Assembly (NCBI RefSeq): GCF_046630445.1
Contig: NC_092335.1
Location: 628,277,501-628,341,500, forward strand
From: Rutidosis leptorrhynchoides
Taxonomy: Eukaryota; Streptophyta; Magnoliopsida; Asterales; Asteraceae
DNA: 64,000 nt
Direction of reading: 5' to 3'
Part shown: positions 1 to 12,468 of the stretch, piece after piece
Layout: each line of letters opens with the position of its first letter
Position numbering within the stretch: position 1 is the stretch's first letter
The notes under the pieces: generated by a model
Seen by the model: the letters and a program-made list of their open reading frames with translations, nothing else
Database searches by the model: none
What the model was told of the DNA's origin: nothing
Program-made: the position numbers and the translations under genes

Positions 1-1448
1 AGCCTTTTTCTGCTGCTGCAAACCGCCACCAACACCCTTTGTTTCTGCTATTTTTCACCACCCAAAACAGCCTAAAAGTCGACTGCTTTGCTGTACTTTT
101 TATGCTGCATTTTGTGCTTGATTTCCTGCTGTTTCTGCACGTCCAAAAATAGCCCAAACCCGCCTGATTTGCACCCCGTTGCTGCTGCATCTTTCCTGTT
201 GGTTCTGCGTGTTCAAACAGTCCAAAACCCATCTGTTTTGGGTCGTCCCTGCTGCTGTGAATCTGTTTCTTTTCGGTTCATATTAGTCACCACCTTTTTG
301 ATCTAAATCCTTAAGGTATCCCTAAACTCTAATCTAATGTTACTTATTAATTTATTATGTTTAGTAGTATGTTGTTAATTAGGATTTGATCTTAAAGATA
401 GTTATGAATGATGTATGAATAACCCTAATGAATATGAACTAAATAATTAAATTGATCATGAAATTAGTAATATAATGATTATGAATAAAGTTATAAGTTA
501 AAAGTATGATGAAAGATGTATGATCATAATAAAAGATTATGAATTTATGTGATGAGCAATGTTATTAGGTTATGAATGTGTTAGTAAATAAAAAGTTATG
601 ATTTTATGTAAGAGAATAATGATTAGTAATATTTGAGGGTTGATTAGTAATATATGAAGGAAGGTTAGTAAGTAATAATAATGATACACATGCATGCATG
701 CATACGTACGCATGTACATGTATACATTGTAGATATATGTGTGTGTGTATATGTGAATATATACATAGGTGTATATGTATATGTATATATGTATGTATAT
801 GTACGTGTGTATGTATGTATGAGTATGTATATGTATTAGATAAATATTATAAGAAATTACAAAGATGATAAGTAGTTATATGTATATATATGTATCACCT
901 TTACACTAATATATATGTAACACATACATAAAAGATATACATACATAGTATGGCTATAAATATATACATAATATAATAATAAAGATTATATGTATATGTA
1001 ACATGTAGGTATGGATATATATAACACTTGTATTAATGAGACTACTTAATACTTGATTAATTAAAGAATAATACTACTATTATTATTATAACTCATACAC
1101 TTATCTATCCGGATGACTGCTGGTCAATGGATACATAATAATGATGAACGACACGAACGTGATGTGTTTAGGGTAACTTATGGTTAGTATCGATATCATA
1201 TACACCAGCACTACTACCGAACTGATTAAACTTTATAATTAAATCTTGTGGTCTAAAAACTTGGTTATTATTGATAAACCTATGTTGTTCACTCAACCAT
1301 TGTTGGTTGACACTTTTAAGCATGTTTTGTCTCAGGTACTTAGATATATTGCTTCTGCTGTAGAACTGTGCTGTTACTTAGAAGTCAAGCCGAGCACTGG
1401 GACCAGAGTTAACATCCGCGTCAATGGCGATTTTGGCGGGGTGTTACA
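1..1448 (+). mobile_element. LTR C, 3' part of a plus-strand LTR (solo LTR or 3' LTR)
   Basis: The block ends in GGGGTGTTACA at 1448, an LTR-type CA terminus. The next bases are not a primer binding site but the interrupted RNase H coding region of minus-strand element A, so this is a 3' LTR or solo LTR whose left end lies outside the window. Positions 1247-1337 match, in opposite orientation, the R/U5 block of LTR B (7696-7790), including TTGTGGTCTA and TCTCAGGT. Positions 660-1020 are TA/TG-rich low-complexity sequence. Positions 1-300 are pyrimidine-rich with CTGCTG runs. No gene is seen. The exact 3' end could shift by two bases because the sequence reads ACACA. Confidence 0.72.
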
Positions 1449-4031
1449 CATGTCTTCCACTCCTTCCGGCAACACTAACACCGGAGCTTGACACAACTTC
1501 TCTTTTAACAACTGAAAAGCAATTTCTTGCTCGTTCTCCCAATTAAATCTCGCATTCTTCCTCGTCAATTTCGTCAACGAAGAAGCGATCTTAGAAAAGT
1601 CTTGGATAAACCGACGATAATAACTGGCCAATCCGAGAAAACTTCGAACCTCCGTAGGCGTAGTCGGTTGTCTCCAACTCTTCACCGTCTCTATCTTCCC
1701 CGGATCCACTTGAATACCCTCCTTGTTCACAATATGACCAAGGAATTGAACTTCCCTTAGCCAAAATTCACATTTGGAGAACTTATCATACAACTTCTCC
1801 TTTCATAACGTCTTCAATACTTCACGCAAATGACGTTCATGTTCGTTCATACTCCTTGAATAAACAAGTATGTCGTCAATGAACACAATTACCGACTTGT
1901 CCAACATAGGTTGGCACACTCGGTTCATAAGGTCCATGAATGCCGCCGGTGCATTCGTAAGACCAAAAGGCATAACTACAAACTCAAAATGCCCATAACG
2001 TGTTCGAAAAGCCGTTTTCTCAATATCTTTCTCGTGGACCCGCATTTGGTGATAGCCGGACCGTAGGTCGATCTTAGAGAAATACGTCTCACCTTGGAGT
2101 TGGTCAAACAAATCGTCAATCCGAGGCAATGGATAACGATTCTTGATCGTCACTTTATTCAACTCCCGGTAATCGATGCACATCCATATACTACCATCCT
2201 TCTTTTTCACGAATAAAATCGGAGCGCCCCATGGCGAAGCACTCGGTCGAATAAAACCCTTCTCAAGCAACTCTTGGGTTTGATTTAACAACTCTTGCAT
2301 TTCCATTGGCGCTAAACGATAAGGAGTTTTAGCAATGGGAGTAGCTCCCGGAACCAACTCAATGCGAAATTCAACTTGTCTTTCTGCCGGAACACCCGGT
2401 AACTCATCCGGAAAAACGTCTTCGAATTCACTTACCACCGGAATTTCACGAATAGGTGGTGGCTCATCACGAGTATCAACAACATGGGCAAGAAAAGACA
2501 TGCCACCACTAACAAGAAAACGACATGCCCGTGCAAAAGAACATATCGGCACAAGTCTTCTTCGTTTATCACCGTGAATAATTAACTCTCCCCCACTCGG
2601 GGCCCTCACCCGAATAGATTTATCATGGCATGCAATATCGGCTCTATTTCTATCGAGCCAATCCATACCAACATCGATATCAAAATCACCCAAAGTCATC
2701 GGGATTAGATCAATTTTAAAGTTTTCGGCACCAAATACAACATCACAATTATTACACACATCAATCACTAACACCGTCTTGTCATCCGCTATTTTGACTT
2801 CTACTGGATGACTCAACTTAGCTAATGGTTTATTAAGTTTAGGCACGAATTTTGGTGACACGAACGACAAGTTAGCACCACTATCAAAAAGTATCCTTGC
2901 CGGATTAGAATTAACTATGAAAGTACCTGAGACAACTTCGTTCGATTGTTTGGCTTCATCATTGGTCATCAAATAATTGCGACCCCTAGCCGTACCCGCC
3001 ACCTTATCCAACCGCTTAACATTATCTTTATTCAATTCGGGACATTCCGGCCTCTTGTGCCCCTCTTTGCCACAATTATAACAAGTGACTTTTGGTGTTG
3101 AAGTCGCACTTGTACAATCGCGAGCCATGTGTCCTTGTTGCCCACAATTATAACATTTGGGCCCAAAACCCCCGGACGTATCCTTCTTCACACTACCAAC
3201 GCTTTCGGAACCTTTCTTACTTTTCTTGTTTGAGAAGTTCGAATGGCTCGAATTCTCGAACTTCCTCTTACCAAAAGTAAAACCACCCTTCCTTATCACA
3301 AGCGCTTCAAAACCCTTCGCCATATTGAACAATTCATCAAAGCTCTTCACCACATTCACACTTATCTTCTCTTGATAACTATCATTCAAGATCCGATAAC
3401 AATCTTCTTTCAACATCTTATCATTCCCGACATACTCCGGGCAAAATTGGGTCTTAGACAAAAACACGGATTTGAGAGTGTTCAAATCCATCGACCCTTG
3501 CCTCAAGGAACGTAACTCATCCTTAAGCCTTGTAAGATCGGCCGAAGTTCGGTACTCATCGAAAAACTCCGCCTTGAATTCATCCCAAGTGAACTCCATA
3601 CATTGTTCTTCGCCATAAACTTGAATCTTTGCGTCCCACCACAATTTAGCATCACCTCTTAACATGCTACACCCGTATCTTGTCTTCTTATCAAGAGGAC
3701 ATTCACACGTACGAAAAGCCCCCTCCATATCGGAGATCCAACGGGCACTCTTAAGTGGGTCCCGTTCACCATCGAAGGTGGGAGGTTGAGAGTCCTTGAA
3801 ATTCTTATAGAAGAAGTCTCGTCTCCCCACATTATCCTTTTAATGAACGGCCTTCACTTGCTCCTTGGCTACATTGACTAATTGCTCGTCAATCGTATCT
3901 AGAAACATTTTCTTAACATCCTCAAGGAACTCTGCCTTTTGACGTTTAAAGATGGCCTCAACTTTGGCCGTGAACTCAACGTCCTCACTCGTACTTCCAT
4001 CATTGGTGTCGTGCCCGTTTCTCATCTTCAT
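1449..4031 (-). pseudogene. Element A gag-pol (Ty3/gypsy), decayed and interrupted
   Basis: Minus-strand gag-pol runs from 4031 to the LTR C insertion at 1449. Visible parts in order: a gag matrix/capsid-like region (about 3800-3250), two CCHC zinc knuckles ([14 protein letters not shown] near 3150, [14 protein letters not shown] near 3070), an aspartic protease DSGA motif near 2890, and reverse transcriptase with CIDYREL near 2180 and FIDDILVYS near 1870. The RNase H start is cut by LTR C. The frame has two in-frame nonsense codons: TAA at 3840-3842 in gag and TGA at 1803-1805 just after the RT core. Both look like C-to-T decay, as expected for methylated plant transposons. The rest of pol (RNase H catalytic part, integrase) is not in the window. 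No activity is expected from this copy. Confidence 0.9.
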
Positions 4032-4396
4032 TCTATAAAATGAATTAGATTAAACAACGAAACGAAAGGACATAACACAATTGTATATGCATATACGCCA
4101 CACTACTCCATCTTGCTCAACAATCGTCGTACATTACTTGTTTGACACGATTTGCACCCGTAACAATGGTAGCTAATCATTGTTACGCGAGCACGTCTCA
4201 TTAACTCGCTAGTACAACGTCCATCTCGCTTGATGATTAATAAACACAACACAAAACAATTAGTACGAGGTTAGTTCACATAACCCGAAGCACTAATAAT
4301 TCCCGATTAGACCCAAAGTCCTACAAGTCCCGCATAAAGCGCACATACAATAAAGTCTAAGTCTAGGCACCTATCTCAAGTCGCCTAAATCCCTTA
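4032..4396 (-). other. Element A leader between PBS and gag
   Basis: About 365 bp of untranslated leader lies between the element A primer binding site and its first gag ATG. No ORF of note. Just before the gag start the minus strand reads TTTTATAG followed by AATGAAGATG, which resembles a splice acceptor but has a weak pyrimidine tract. Confidence 0.5.
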
Positions 4397-4414
4397 GACC
4401 ATGCTCTGATACCA
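4397..4414 (-). other. Element A primer binding site (tRNA-Met type)
   Basis: On the minus strand, two bases after the LTR end, the sequence reads TGGTATCAGAGCATGGT. This is the usual plant Ty3/gypsy PBS complementary to the 3' end of initiator methionine tRNA. It fixes the orientation of element A and the inner edge of its 5' LTR. Confidence 0.9.
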
Positions 4415-4416
4415 CT

Positions 4417-6461
4417 TGTAACAACCCGAACCAAACCCGTGCAAAATATCACAATTTTTTTTTAAACTGGCCAGCATATGGCGCGGCGCGCCAGGTGGTG
4501 GCGCGGTGCGCGAAACCACCTGGACAGCCTGCTGTCCCCGAGAGCCAAATACACGAAAATGTTTGGCCGTTTCCCAACATAATTAGACAAAACGCTTTCA
4601 CCCACAAGTTCATATATGTAAAACTAGCACGTTCCATTAATAAAATTAGTTTTACAAAGCGGGGCCCACACGACCCAAATTACAAGTTTAAATACAAAAT
4701 ATGAGTTTCGACCGCCAAAAGTTTAAGTACCAAACTACACTACGAGCATGGCGTTTGGGATTAAACTACCCAAGTTTCGGTCAAACTCCAAGAACTATCA
4801 CATCTAAAAAGCGTCCCCTAATCAACAAAGCGGGATCTCTAATCCAAGATAGTACCCTTACCCTTGTCCACAATCGAACCTATAAAAAGGTAAACAACGA
4901 GAGGGTAAGCAAAGCTTAGTGAATGCAATAATTATACATATACATATATAATATACCTACTTGCTTACACTTACACACACCGCATAATCGTTAGTAATAA
5001 CAATTAGCATACAAACTCCAAGTAAGCTAATCACCTCCAAATACCGCAACTAGCAATATCAATATCACAAGCTCCGCAATAATATAATATGATACATCCC
5101 GACATATACATAAATAACTATATGGTTAACCATAAACGCGTCATGGTGCTACCGGCTCCGTGGTTCACACCATACGCAATGCTATAACGCTACCGGCTCC
5201 GTGGTTCACGTCACTACGCATTCGAGTCATACTCTTTTATAGTGCTACCGGCTCCGTGGTTCACACTTTGTTTTATAGTGCTACCGGCTTCGTGGTTCAC
5301 ACTTTGATGTTACCAACTCCGTGGTTCACATCACAAACGTGCACTATGATGCTACCGGCTCCGTGGTTCACATCATAGCACACTCACACACACACTATGG
5401 CACTCCCGGCTCCGTGGGTCATACCATAGCATACAAATAAATATACCATATACATACATGTATAATTACTCCACTCACCTCAAAGTCTCTTGTGAAAGAT
5501 AATCAAGTCCGAGAATCTTCAAGGTAACGCACCTATTACATTTTACACAATATCAATCACAACTCAAGTTGGTCAACCCACTAAAACTCCATTCTAGGGT
5601 TATCTTGACCCATTGTGCAATTTTGACCCATTTGCAACCCTAACCCAAATATTTGGGTTAACATCCCCAAAACCCTAATCATTTGCCAAGTTAAGTCCTA
5701 AGACACTTTCCAATACAAGGTTTATGCATCAAACACATACATTAACCCACTTAGGACCATCTTGACCCATTTGACCATTTAAAGTCAATACACCCATTTC
5801 GGGTCATCTACTAACCCACTTAACACCCCTTTACATATATTTAAGTGTGCTAGTAATTTAACTAACTAATTTAAGCTCATAAACATAGATTAATACTTTG
5901 AAAACCCTAGTTAGCCAACTTTGAGTCCACATGACCCAAATTCACCCAAAAACCCCTAATTCACTAACAAATGGGTTTTTATGTGCCAATAACCCTAACC
6001 CTAACCCTTGATACAATTAAAGTAAGAAATTAGGTTTTATAACTTACCAACACAATCACCACGTAGCTAGCGACTAGATGAACGACTTTAGAACTCGCAA
6101 TAAGACCCGATTCAACTTCCTTCTTCCTTTAATGGAGCTCTCTCACTCTAGAACTTCCTCTCTCTCTAGGATTTAATGGAAAGTGATAAGGTAGATGGAA
6201 ATGGAGTAAAGGAGACTCCAACAACTGATTTGGGGCCTTAAAGTCGGACCCTAAAGTGATTTTACCAAATTACCCCCAAAATATCTAATTTAAAAAGAGG
6301 GAAGAATCGGTCAGCTCGTAATGGCGCGGCGCGCCATAAGGCCGCGCGGCGCGCCGAATGCCCAGTTCAGCTTCTTTTGCATTTTTAATTATGTACAACA
6401 AAACTTCCACTTCAAGGATCTTAAACACACGTATGTACAAGAAAAATACTTGGGTCTTACA
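4417..6461 (-). mobile_element. LTR A, 5' LTR of element A (2045 bp)
   Basis: On the plus strand the block starts TGTAACAACCC next to the PBS and ends GGGTCTTACA at 6461, giving TG...CA ends and imperfect terminal inverted repeats. Sequence beyond 6461 returns to the leader ORF of element B, so this element is nested in B. The LTR holds a seven-copy minisatellite (5149-5420) and GC-rich stretches with the 8-bp palindrome GGCGCGCC near both ends (about 4480-4515 and 6323-6358). The matching 3' LTR is beyond the left window edge, so the TSD cannot be checked; the candidate base block next to the LTR is CGGAG (6462-6466). Confidence 0.85.
5149..5420. repeat. Minisatellite inside LTR A
   Basis: Seven degenerate copies of CTACCGGCTCCGTGGTTCAC start near 5150, 5190, 5244, 5281, 5309, 5352 and 5402, spaced by variable 10-40 bp linkers. 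The GGTTCAC-containing core is much better conserved than the linkers, which is more typical of a functional or recombination-prone motif than of random slippage. Confidence 0.85.
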
Positions 6462-7239
6462 CGGAGGCTTGAAATGATCCTTAATGTACCCCTTGAAGTA
6501 CATTACAAACTTCTCTAATTCCACCAGTGCAATATGCTGGCGGTCGAGCTATCTCTCTATCTTGCCTAGCAAACATCACGGAGAACTTGTCATAGACTCT
6601 TTTCACATCGCTGTCTGTATAGTCCATGCGCTTCTCCATTTTAGCCAAACGTTCACGGAAAGTATCTCTCAAAGTTACAGTTCAGCTTTGTAGGTTCATG
6701 ATATCACACCAAACTTGAGCATGATCGTACACGGAGTAAACAAACTCGGAAGTCTTTGGCCTCTTAGATGTACTAGCATCATTAGTAGTGGGAGTCTCCG
6801 GCTCCTTCCTCTTAGGTGAGGGAGTCTTAATAACAGGAGGTTCAAATTCCTCCTCGGAATCATCTTCTAAACTGCAGATAACTCCAAGACCATCATAAGC
6901 CGAATCAGCCTCCTCATTAGCTGGTTCCCAAACCACATCCTCTTCTTCGGGTTCGGACTCTTCCTCGGGCTCCTCCTCGGAATCATCCTCACCTTCAATG
7001 TGTTCTTCAATCTCTTCGACATCACCCTCATCGTCCCCATCATAATTGTTTTGAGGTTCTTCCTTTACCGATGAGTGTGGTGGAGTGGCAGGTGTGTAGA
7101 CCAGAGATGCGGGTGGAGTAGCCGATCGGTAAATTGGAGATGTTGGTGAAGAAACGGGTCCATAAGCTGGAGTGTGAACGGATCTCTCCATATTAGATTC
7201 TTCGGAGTCAGAAATAATGATTGAGTTGTGGCTCGACAT
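6462..7239 (-). pseudogene. Element B leader ORF (ORF0-like acidic protein), broken
   Basis: This minus-strand ORF begins with ATG at 7239, about 200 bp after the element B PBS, and runs 185 codons to TGA at 6682-6684. The same frame then stays open to about 6481, giving a segment rich in charged residues that looks like a coiled coil, so the TGA is probably a nonsense mutation. The N-terminus reads MSSHNSIIISDSEES, a hydrophobic patch followed by acids and serines. The middle is extremely rich in Glu/Asp (about residues 60-130) and is followed by two basic clusters (PKRK, KRPK) that could form a bipartite nuclear localization signal. I know no named family for it. Element A interrupts it at 6461/6462. 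The start codon is preceded by a classic pyrimidine tract plus AG. Confidence 0.7.
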
Positions 7240-7420
7240 CCTAAAAGAAAGGAAAGAAAGAAATCAGAATGTTTCTAAGGCAGACGTAAAAGCACGAAAG
7301 GAAATAGTAAGGAAAGGCACAAAAGTCTTAAGTCGGAAAAGGTCATAGTCCTATAGATTGCTAAGGCACCCTAACTAACACATAAGGCACACATAAATGC
7401 AATCCTGGTTCTCTATAACT

Positions 7421-7438
7421 AACTGTGCTCTGATACCA
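7421..7438 (-). other. Element B primer binding site (tRNA-Met type)
   Basis: On the minus strand TGGTATCAGAGCACAGTT lies three bases inside the LTR B end. It is the standard initiator-Met tRNA PBS and sets element B on the minus strand. Confidence 0.9.
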
Positions 7439-9489
7439 CTCTGTCATACCCCCTCCCCCCAAATAGGACCAGGGGTAAATATGACTTTTTCAATATCATC
7501 ACACAGTTATATAAACGAGAACGACTCTAAATGAGACGTTTAATAAAATCAAAAATTTAATTGCAGCGGAAAGTGAATTGTTTTACATGGTAAACCCAAA
7601 TGTAATAAATGTTTAACAAATGATTAGATATAATAAATGCGGACTTCAATGCAACAGCAGGCAAGCAACATAGGGCAGCACATAAGCTATTCTTCACCTG
7701 AGACAAACATGCTTAAAATGTCAACACAATGGTTGTGTGAACATCATAGGTTTAATAATTAATAAGTTTTAGACCACAAGATTTGTTTCAAAATATCAAA
7801 ATATTCAATATGCCATGAGTTATAATATCGAGCTAAACATAAACCCCTGACACTGTACGGGTGTCGGTAATCATTATTATGTACCCCCTTGACGATCGGT
7901 CAATGGGTAGAGACGTCACTCTCAATATGCCTACTCACAATAGTTAAGCTTGCAACATTTTAATTCCAGCAATTAACGATATTATGGCGGAGATTTGCAT
8001 GTAAGAATACAAGTTAACAATAATCTCACGAAGTTGCATATCAAAAGTTTAAGCACTTGTGTCTAAATTGTAAATCATTTAAAGCAAGCATGTGTCTCAC
8101 CCCAAGATTTATAAAATACATTAAAATATATAAAAAGCGGGGCTATGAGTTCACCTTAGTAGCACAGAAGAGTTATTCCACAAGAGAATTGAATTGAACG
8201 GAAGAACGTGATCGGAATCTCAACCTAGAGATAGAATGTAGGATCAGAGATATAGCCTAAAAGACTTAAGTATATTAATTATACTAATAACGATGGTTTT
8301 CTAAAATAATTTCCATTTTCGGAAAGTTACTATTTATGGAAAGTTTCCACTTATAGTATCTTTCTAATTATAGAAATTTCGGGTTATAATCTATAACAAG
8401 ACGTTGTACACCTTTACCCAAATCTCGTTTCTATCATACAAGTCACTCTGATAGTCAGTTGTTACTGGGCGCCCAGGATTCTTGACCAGAATCTATGTCA
8501 TGGCATTCGAAATCCACAAGCGGTTCCCATTAGCCAACAAGGACCACCATAGGCCATATGTAGCGGTGAGGTTCGTATACAGTGCACGTCATCTTAATTA
8601 TAACCTTCACATATTATAGGTGTATAATCTTTTATTATATAGTTAAGTTAATTATATGTATATAGTTATTTTAGTATTACATAACTATTAATAGTTTAAT
8701 AATTATATGTGTATTATTATCCAAGCTAATATTACTAATTTATCATGGATTAATTAATATTTATAATTTACTAATCATTATCTAATACAATACATATAAC
8801 ATAAATGTGTTATATTATTTATTACTTAACTTTACAAGATACTTAATAATATAGTATTTTATTTACTCAATATTATCCATAAATACTTAAATAATTAATT
8901 AAATACCTAGTAATCATATACATAATTTTTATATACTTAGTTAATTATAAAAATCAGTAAAAAAACTTAAGAAAGTAATTTTATTACTATTTTTCATTTA
9001 TATTTGTTTCCATTCTTAATTTAATCACAAAACAAGTTTAATTCTATATAAAATAATAAATAAACATAAATAATTATTTTTAAAATTTTTATAAGTTTAT
9101 TACAGTCATTTAATCTGTAGAAAAGTATTAAATAAAATATTTCTTTATTTTTACAATTATTTCCTTATTTACCCTCTATTTACATAATAAAAGAGTTTAA
9201 TTATACAATAATTATTAAATCGACCCCTAAATTAATTTTTATATTTTTCTCAGATCTAAACAATGTTTAAGAACTCAGAAAAATTATTTATTATATTTTA
9301 TTTACTGTAAATATTTTTATTACAAATTTCCCCTAGTTTCCATAATTAAATAACACATAATTCGTATTTAATTTTTTATAAATTATATTCTGATCTAAAT
9401 AATTAACTTAAATATCATACTTTATTGGAAAAATATTTATATAGCTTAATTAGCCTTTTTTCTATTTTTTATAAATATATATGTATACC

Positions 9490-9490
<1 letters not shown>

Positions 9491-9555
<65 letters not shown>
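9491..9555. repeat. (AT)n microsatellite in LTR B
   Basis: An essentially perfect TA dinucleotide run of about 65 bp. It is likely length-polymorphic. Confidence 0.98.
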
Positions 9556-9562
<7 letters not shown>

Positions 9563-10258
9563 CTATTTTAATTAAATAAAATATAAAAACGCATTATAAA
9601 TCAGAAAAATTATTTTTCCTAGATCTTATATTACTTATTAATAATTAACATGTATAATACATAATTTAATAAACTCGATACATAATTATTAATTATTTTC
9701 AAATGGTTCGACCTAAAAATACAAACAAATTTCTTTTAAAAAAATACAAAAAAACTAATTTTCTGAAAATTCAATTTTTATAAACCCTATTATCATGTTA
9801 ATAATTATCATGTAAAAAGTTAAATTTTATTAAGCTTGTAACAATTTAAAAAAAAATTATTGTTGTTGTTTTTGTTGGGGTTTTCGGCCGAAAAAATTAA
9901 AAAAAAAATGAAAGAAAAAACTTACAAAAAAATTAGGGTTTTGTGTGTGCTTCCAATTTTGTGAATGAAAAATAATGAAGCCTTGAGTGTGTATTTATAG
10001 TTGAAAATTACTTGGAGAACAAGAATAATACATTCCTTTTTTAAAAAAATACAATTTAATTTCCCTTTTTTTTCGGCCGACTAGGCCTTTTTATTTTTTA
10101 TTTTATTTAATGAAACATTTTAGATTAGTTTGCATTTTATTTTTCTTTATTTAATTAACATGATTTATTATATATTTATTTATATTTTCAGTATATATAT
10201 AAATACATAGATTTTTATATTTAAATCACAAATTTACATTTATAACCTATTACTTAAT

Positions 10259-10263
<5 letters not shown>

Positions 10264-10331
<68 letters not shown>
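10264..10331. repeat. (AT)n microsatellite in LTR B
   Basis: A second near-perfect TA run of about 68 bp in the outer third of LTR B. Confidence 0.98.
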
Positions 10332-10333
<2 letters not shown>

Positions 10334-10403
10334 CATATTTATATTTCATTTACATTTAACACTAATATAAAATATATACGTTTTAATACGTAATTATAGA
10401 CAT

Positions 10404-10508
<105 letters not shown>

Positions 10509-10708
10509 GGGTTAGGGTTACATTAAATAATTAGGGTTTACATATAATGATTAGGTTTAGGGTTTAGTTCATCAATAACGAGTATTAATTACTTCATTTA
10601 TTATGTCCGCATAACAACCCTAATAGTTATAACATAGAAGTATAAGACAGAAATGAAACCCTATGGGTATTATAGTCATTTCAGTGTGGAAAAATGAGGG
10701 TTGTTATA

Positions 10709-12015
10709 AATTCTTTCCTCGAAATACTAAATTATTCTAATTTTTATAAACGTAATAAGCACAAACCTAGTAATAAATAGTAATATAATAATTATATATT
10801 ATAAATAGTGTAATAAACATTTTACCAACTAGTCCATACTATTCGAATTGGGGACTAGTAATGGGCCTAGTTCGACACATTTGTGCCTAGGTCAGTCAAA
10901 GTTTTCGGTCAACAATACGTGGATGTCGGTCAAAGTTAGTCAATGAGTAAAAATGTGGTCAAAGATGAATTTATTCGATTAAAATCGCAATTAGTTGGTT
11001 AAAATTGGTCAAAAATGGTTAAAATCGATCAAAATCAATGAAAGTTGGTGAAAGTAGTTGATCAACGGCTACAATCCTCGTCCAGACGGAATAGTCTCTA
11101 CGACTAGTCGAGTTTTGAGTTATCATTATAATGGTTCAAATGCCAATGGTAAGATTGGTTACAATAGCTAGTAATGATACGCACAGCGCATCACACGTGC
11201 ACCACGCGTGTGTTTTGCATAACAAAACCCTTACGCTGGACACGTCTGGCCCAAGTAAAATTGCGTTGAATACATCTGAGGCGCAAGGTAAAGGAAAAAA
11301 GACAAGGGCACATGCAGACCATGATCTCCGCAACAGAAGAAAGTACATACATCCGACATAAAAGTAGCAAGTATTGTTCCCTGGTCTCCCTTCCAAATTT
11401 TCAGGCCGGTACAGACGGGAAAAGGCGACGGATGATACGTGGCACCAATAGGCAAAAGGTATTGAGGCTATAAATAAAGGATCCAGATCATAGGACACGA
11501 TCATCATTCATTGGGATTCACACCTATACTATTTCTGGTATCAAGGTACGACAGACAGAATCCATTGCGCTATCCCTATAGCGTAATATCTACCCGTGCG
11601 GCCGGAATTTGTAGCATATCACTTCATTCGTCTACGGTTACATGTAACGTTCCATGAATATAAACCCTAAACACCAACCCGGAGACATCAATAACTGGCT
11701 GTCCCATCGATGGTGGGTCGACGTTTAACCACCCCTGTCGAGATCCTCATCTCGCAAGGAGTTATTCACAGTATACCGGACTGGAGAGTTAAACTCGAAT
11801 GATCCTGAACCCGACACTTTTATTCTATGCTTGATCACCTAGTTAAAGACTTATAGCAAGCATGTTATTAAATGAATTCCATAAGTAGAAGTAGAAGTAG
11901 GTTAGCGACATATACAATCTTGATTATAGGGTTAAACTACTAAGAATTAAACCTATAAAAACAACCCAACTTAAAATGTAAGGAGATCAAGTTAGTTAAG
12001 GAAATTTCATGCCAT
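10709..12015. other. Unassigned region with a promoter-like TATA at 11470
   Basis: No gene is recognised. Positions 10900-11060 are rich in GGTCAAA/GTCAATG repeats. At 11468-11480 CTATAAATAAAGG is a good plant TATA element, followed by an ATCATTCATT-type leader. This resembles the promoter/R part of an LTR or pararetroviral-type remnant on the plus strand, but I see no PBS, gag or pol, so the identity stays open. Open frames here (for example 11136-11507 minus) lack any recognisable domain. Confidence 0.3.
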
Positions 12016-12328
12016 GAAATTGGCAAATGGCCTAAAAAGGTAACAGAAGTTACCCAATTTGACAATCAAGGTAACCTTCAATTCGCAATAGCCCGAAAAG
12101 GATTTTAATTTTATTTTTGCGCAAGAAAATGATTACGTGTTCTAAATTTTTAAAATTTTGAAAATTTTGAAAATTGAAATTTTGAAAATTTTAAAAATTT
12201 TGAACACGTAATCCTTTTCTTGCGCAAAAATAAAATTGAAATCCTTTTCGGGCTAGTGCGAATTGGGGGTTACCTTGATTGTCAAATTGGGTAACTTATG
12301 TTATCTTTTCGGGCCATTTGCCCAATTC
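12016..12328. mobile_element. Foldback MITE-like inverted repeat (313 bp)
   Basis: The left arm (12016 to about 12170) is nearly the reverse complement of the right arm (about 12175-12328). Matching landmarks are GGCAAATGGCC / GGCCATTTGCC at the tips, TTGACAATCAAGGTAACC / GGTTACCTTGATTGTCAA, TTGCGCAAGAAAA / TTTTCTTGCGCAA, and a central GAAAATTTT-rich hinge. The transcript would form one long hairpin. I see no clear target-site duplication, so the superfamily is not assigned. It ends 140 bp from the stop codon of the terpene synthase, on that gene's 3' side. Confidence 0.85.
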
Positions 12329-12468
12329 GATATAATAATTTAAATACATATATACGTTGTAGAAATTATACAAAATCTTAAACAGCAGAAAACACAATCA
12401 CAATTAGAATATATGGGTATGTTTATCCAAGATCGATCACAAGGCATACTTGAAGTAAAATATTGAAT

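Noticed and set aside
11136..11507. 123-codon minus-strand ORF with many Cys residues
   Set aside because: No start context or domain, and it lies across a plus-strand TATA-like region that looks like a retroelement remnant.
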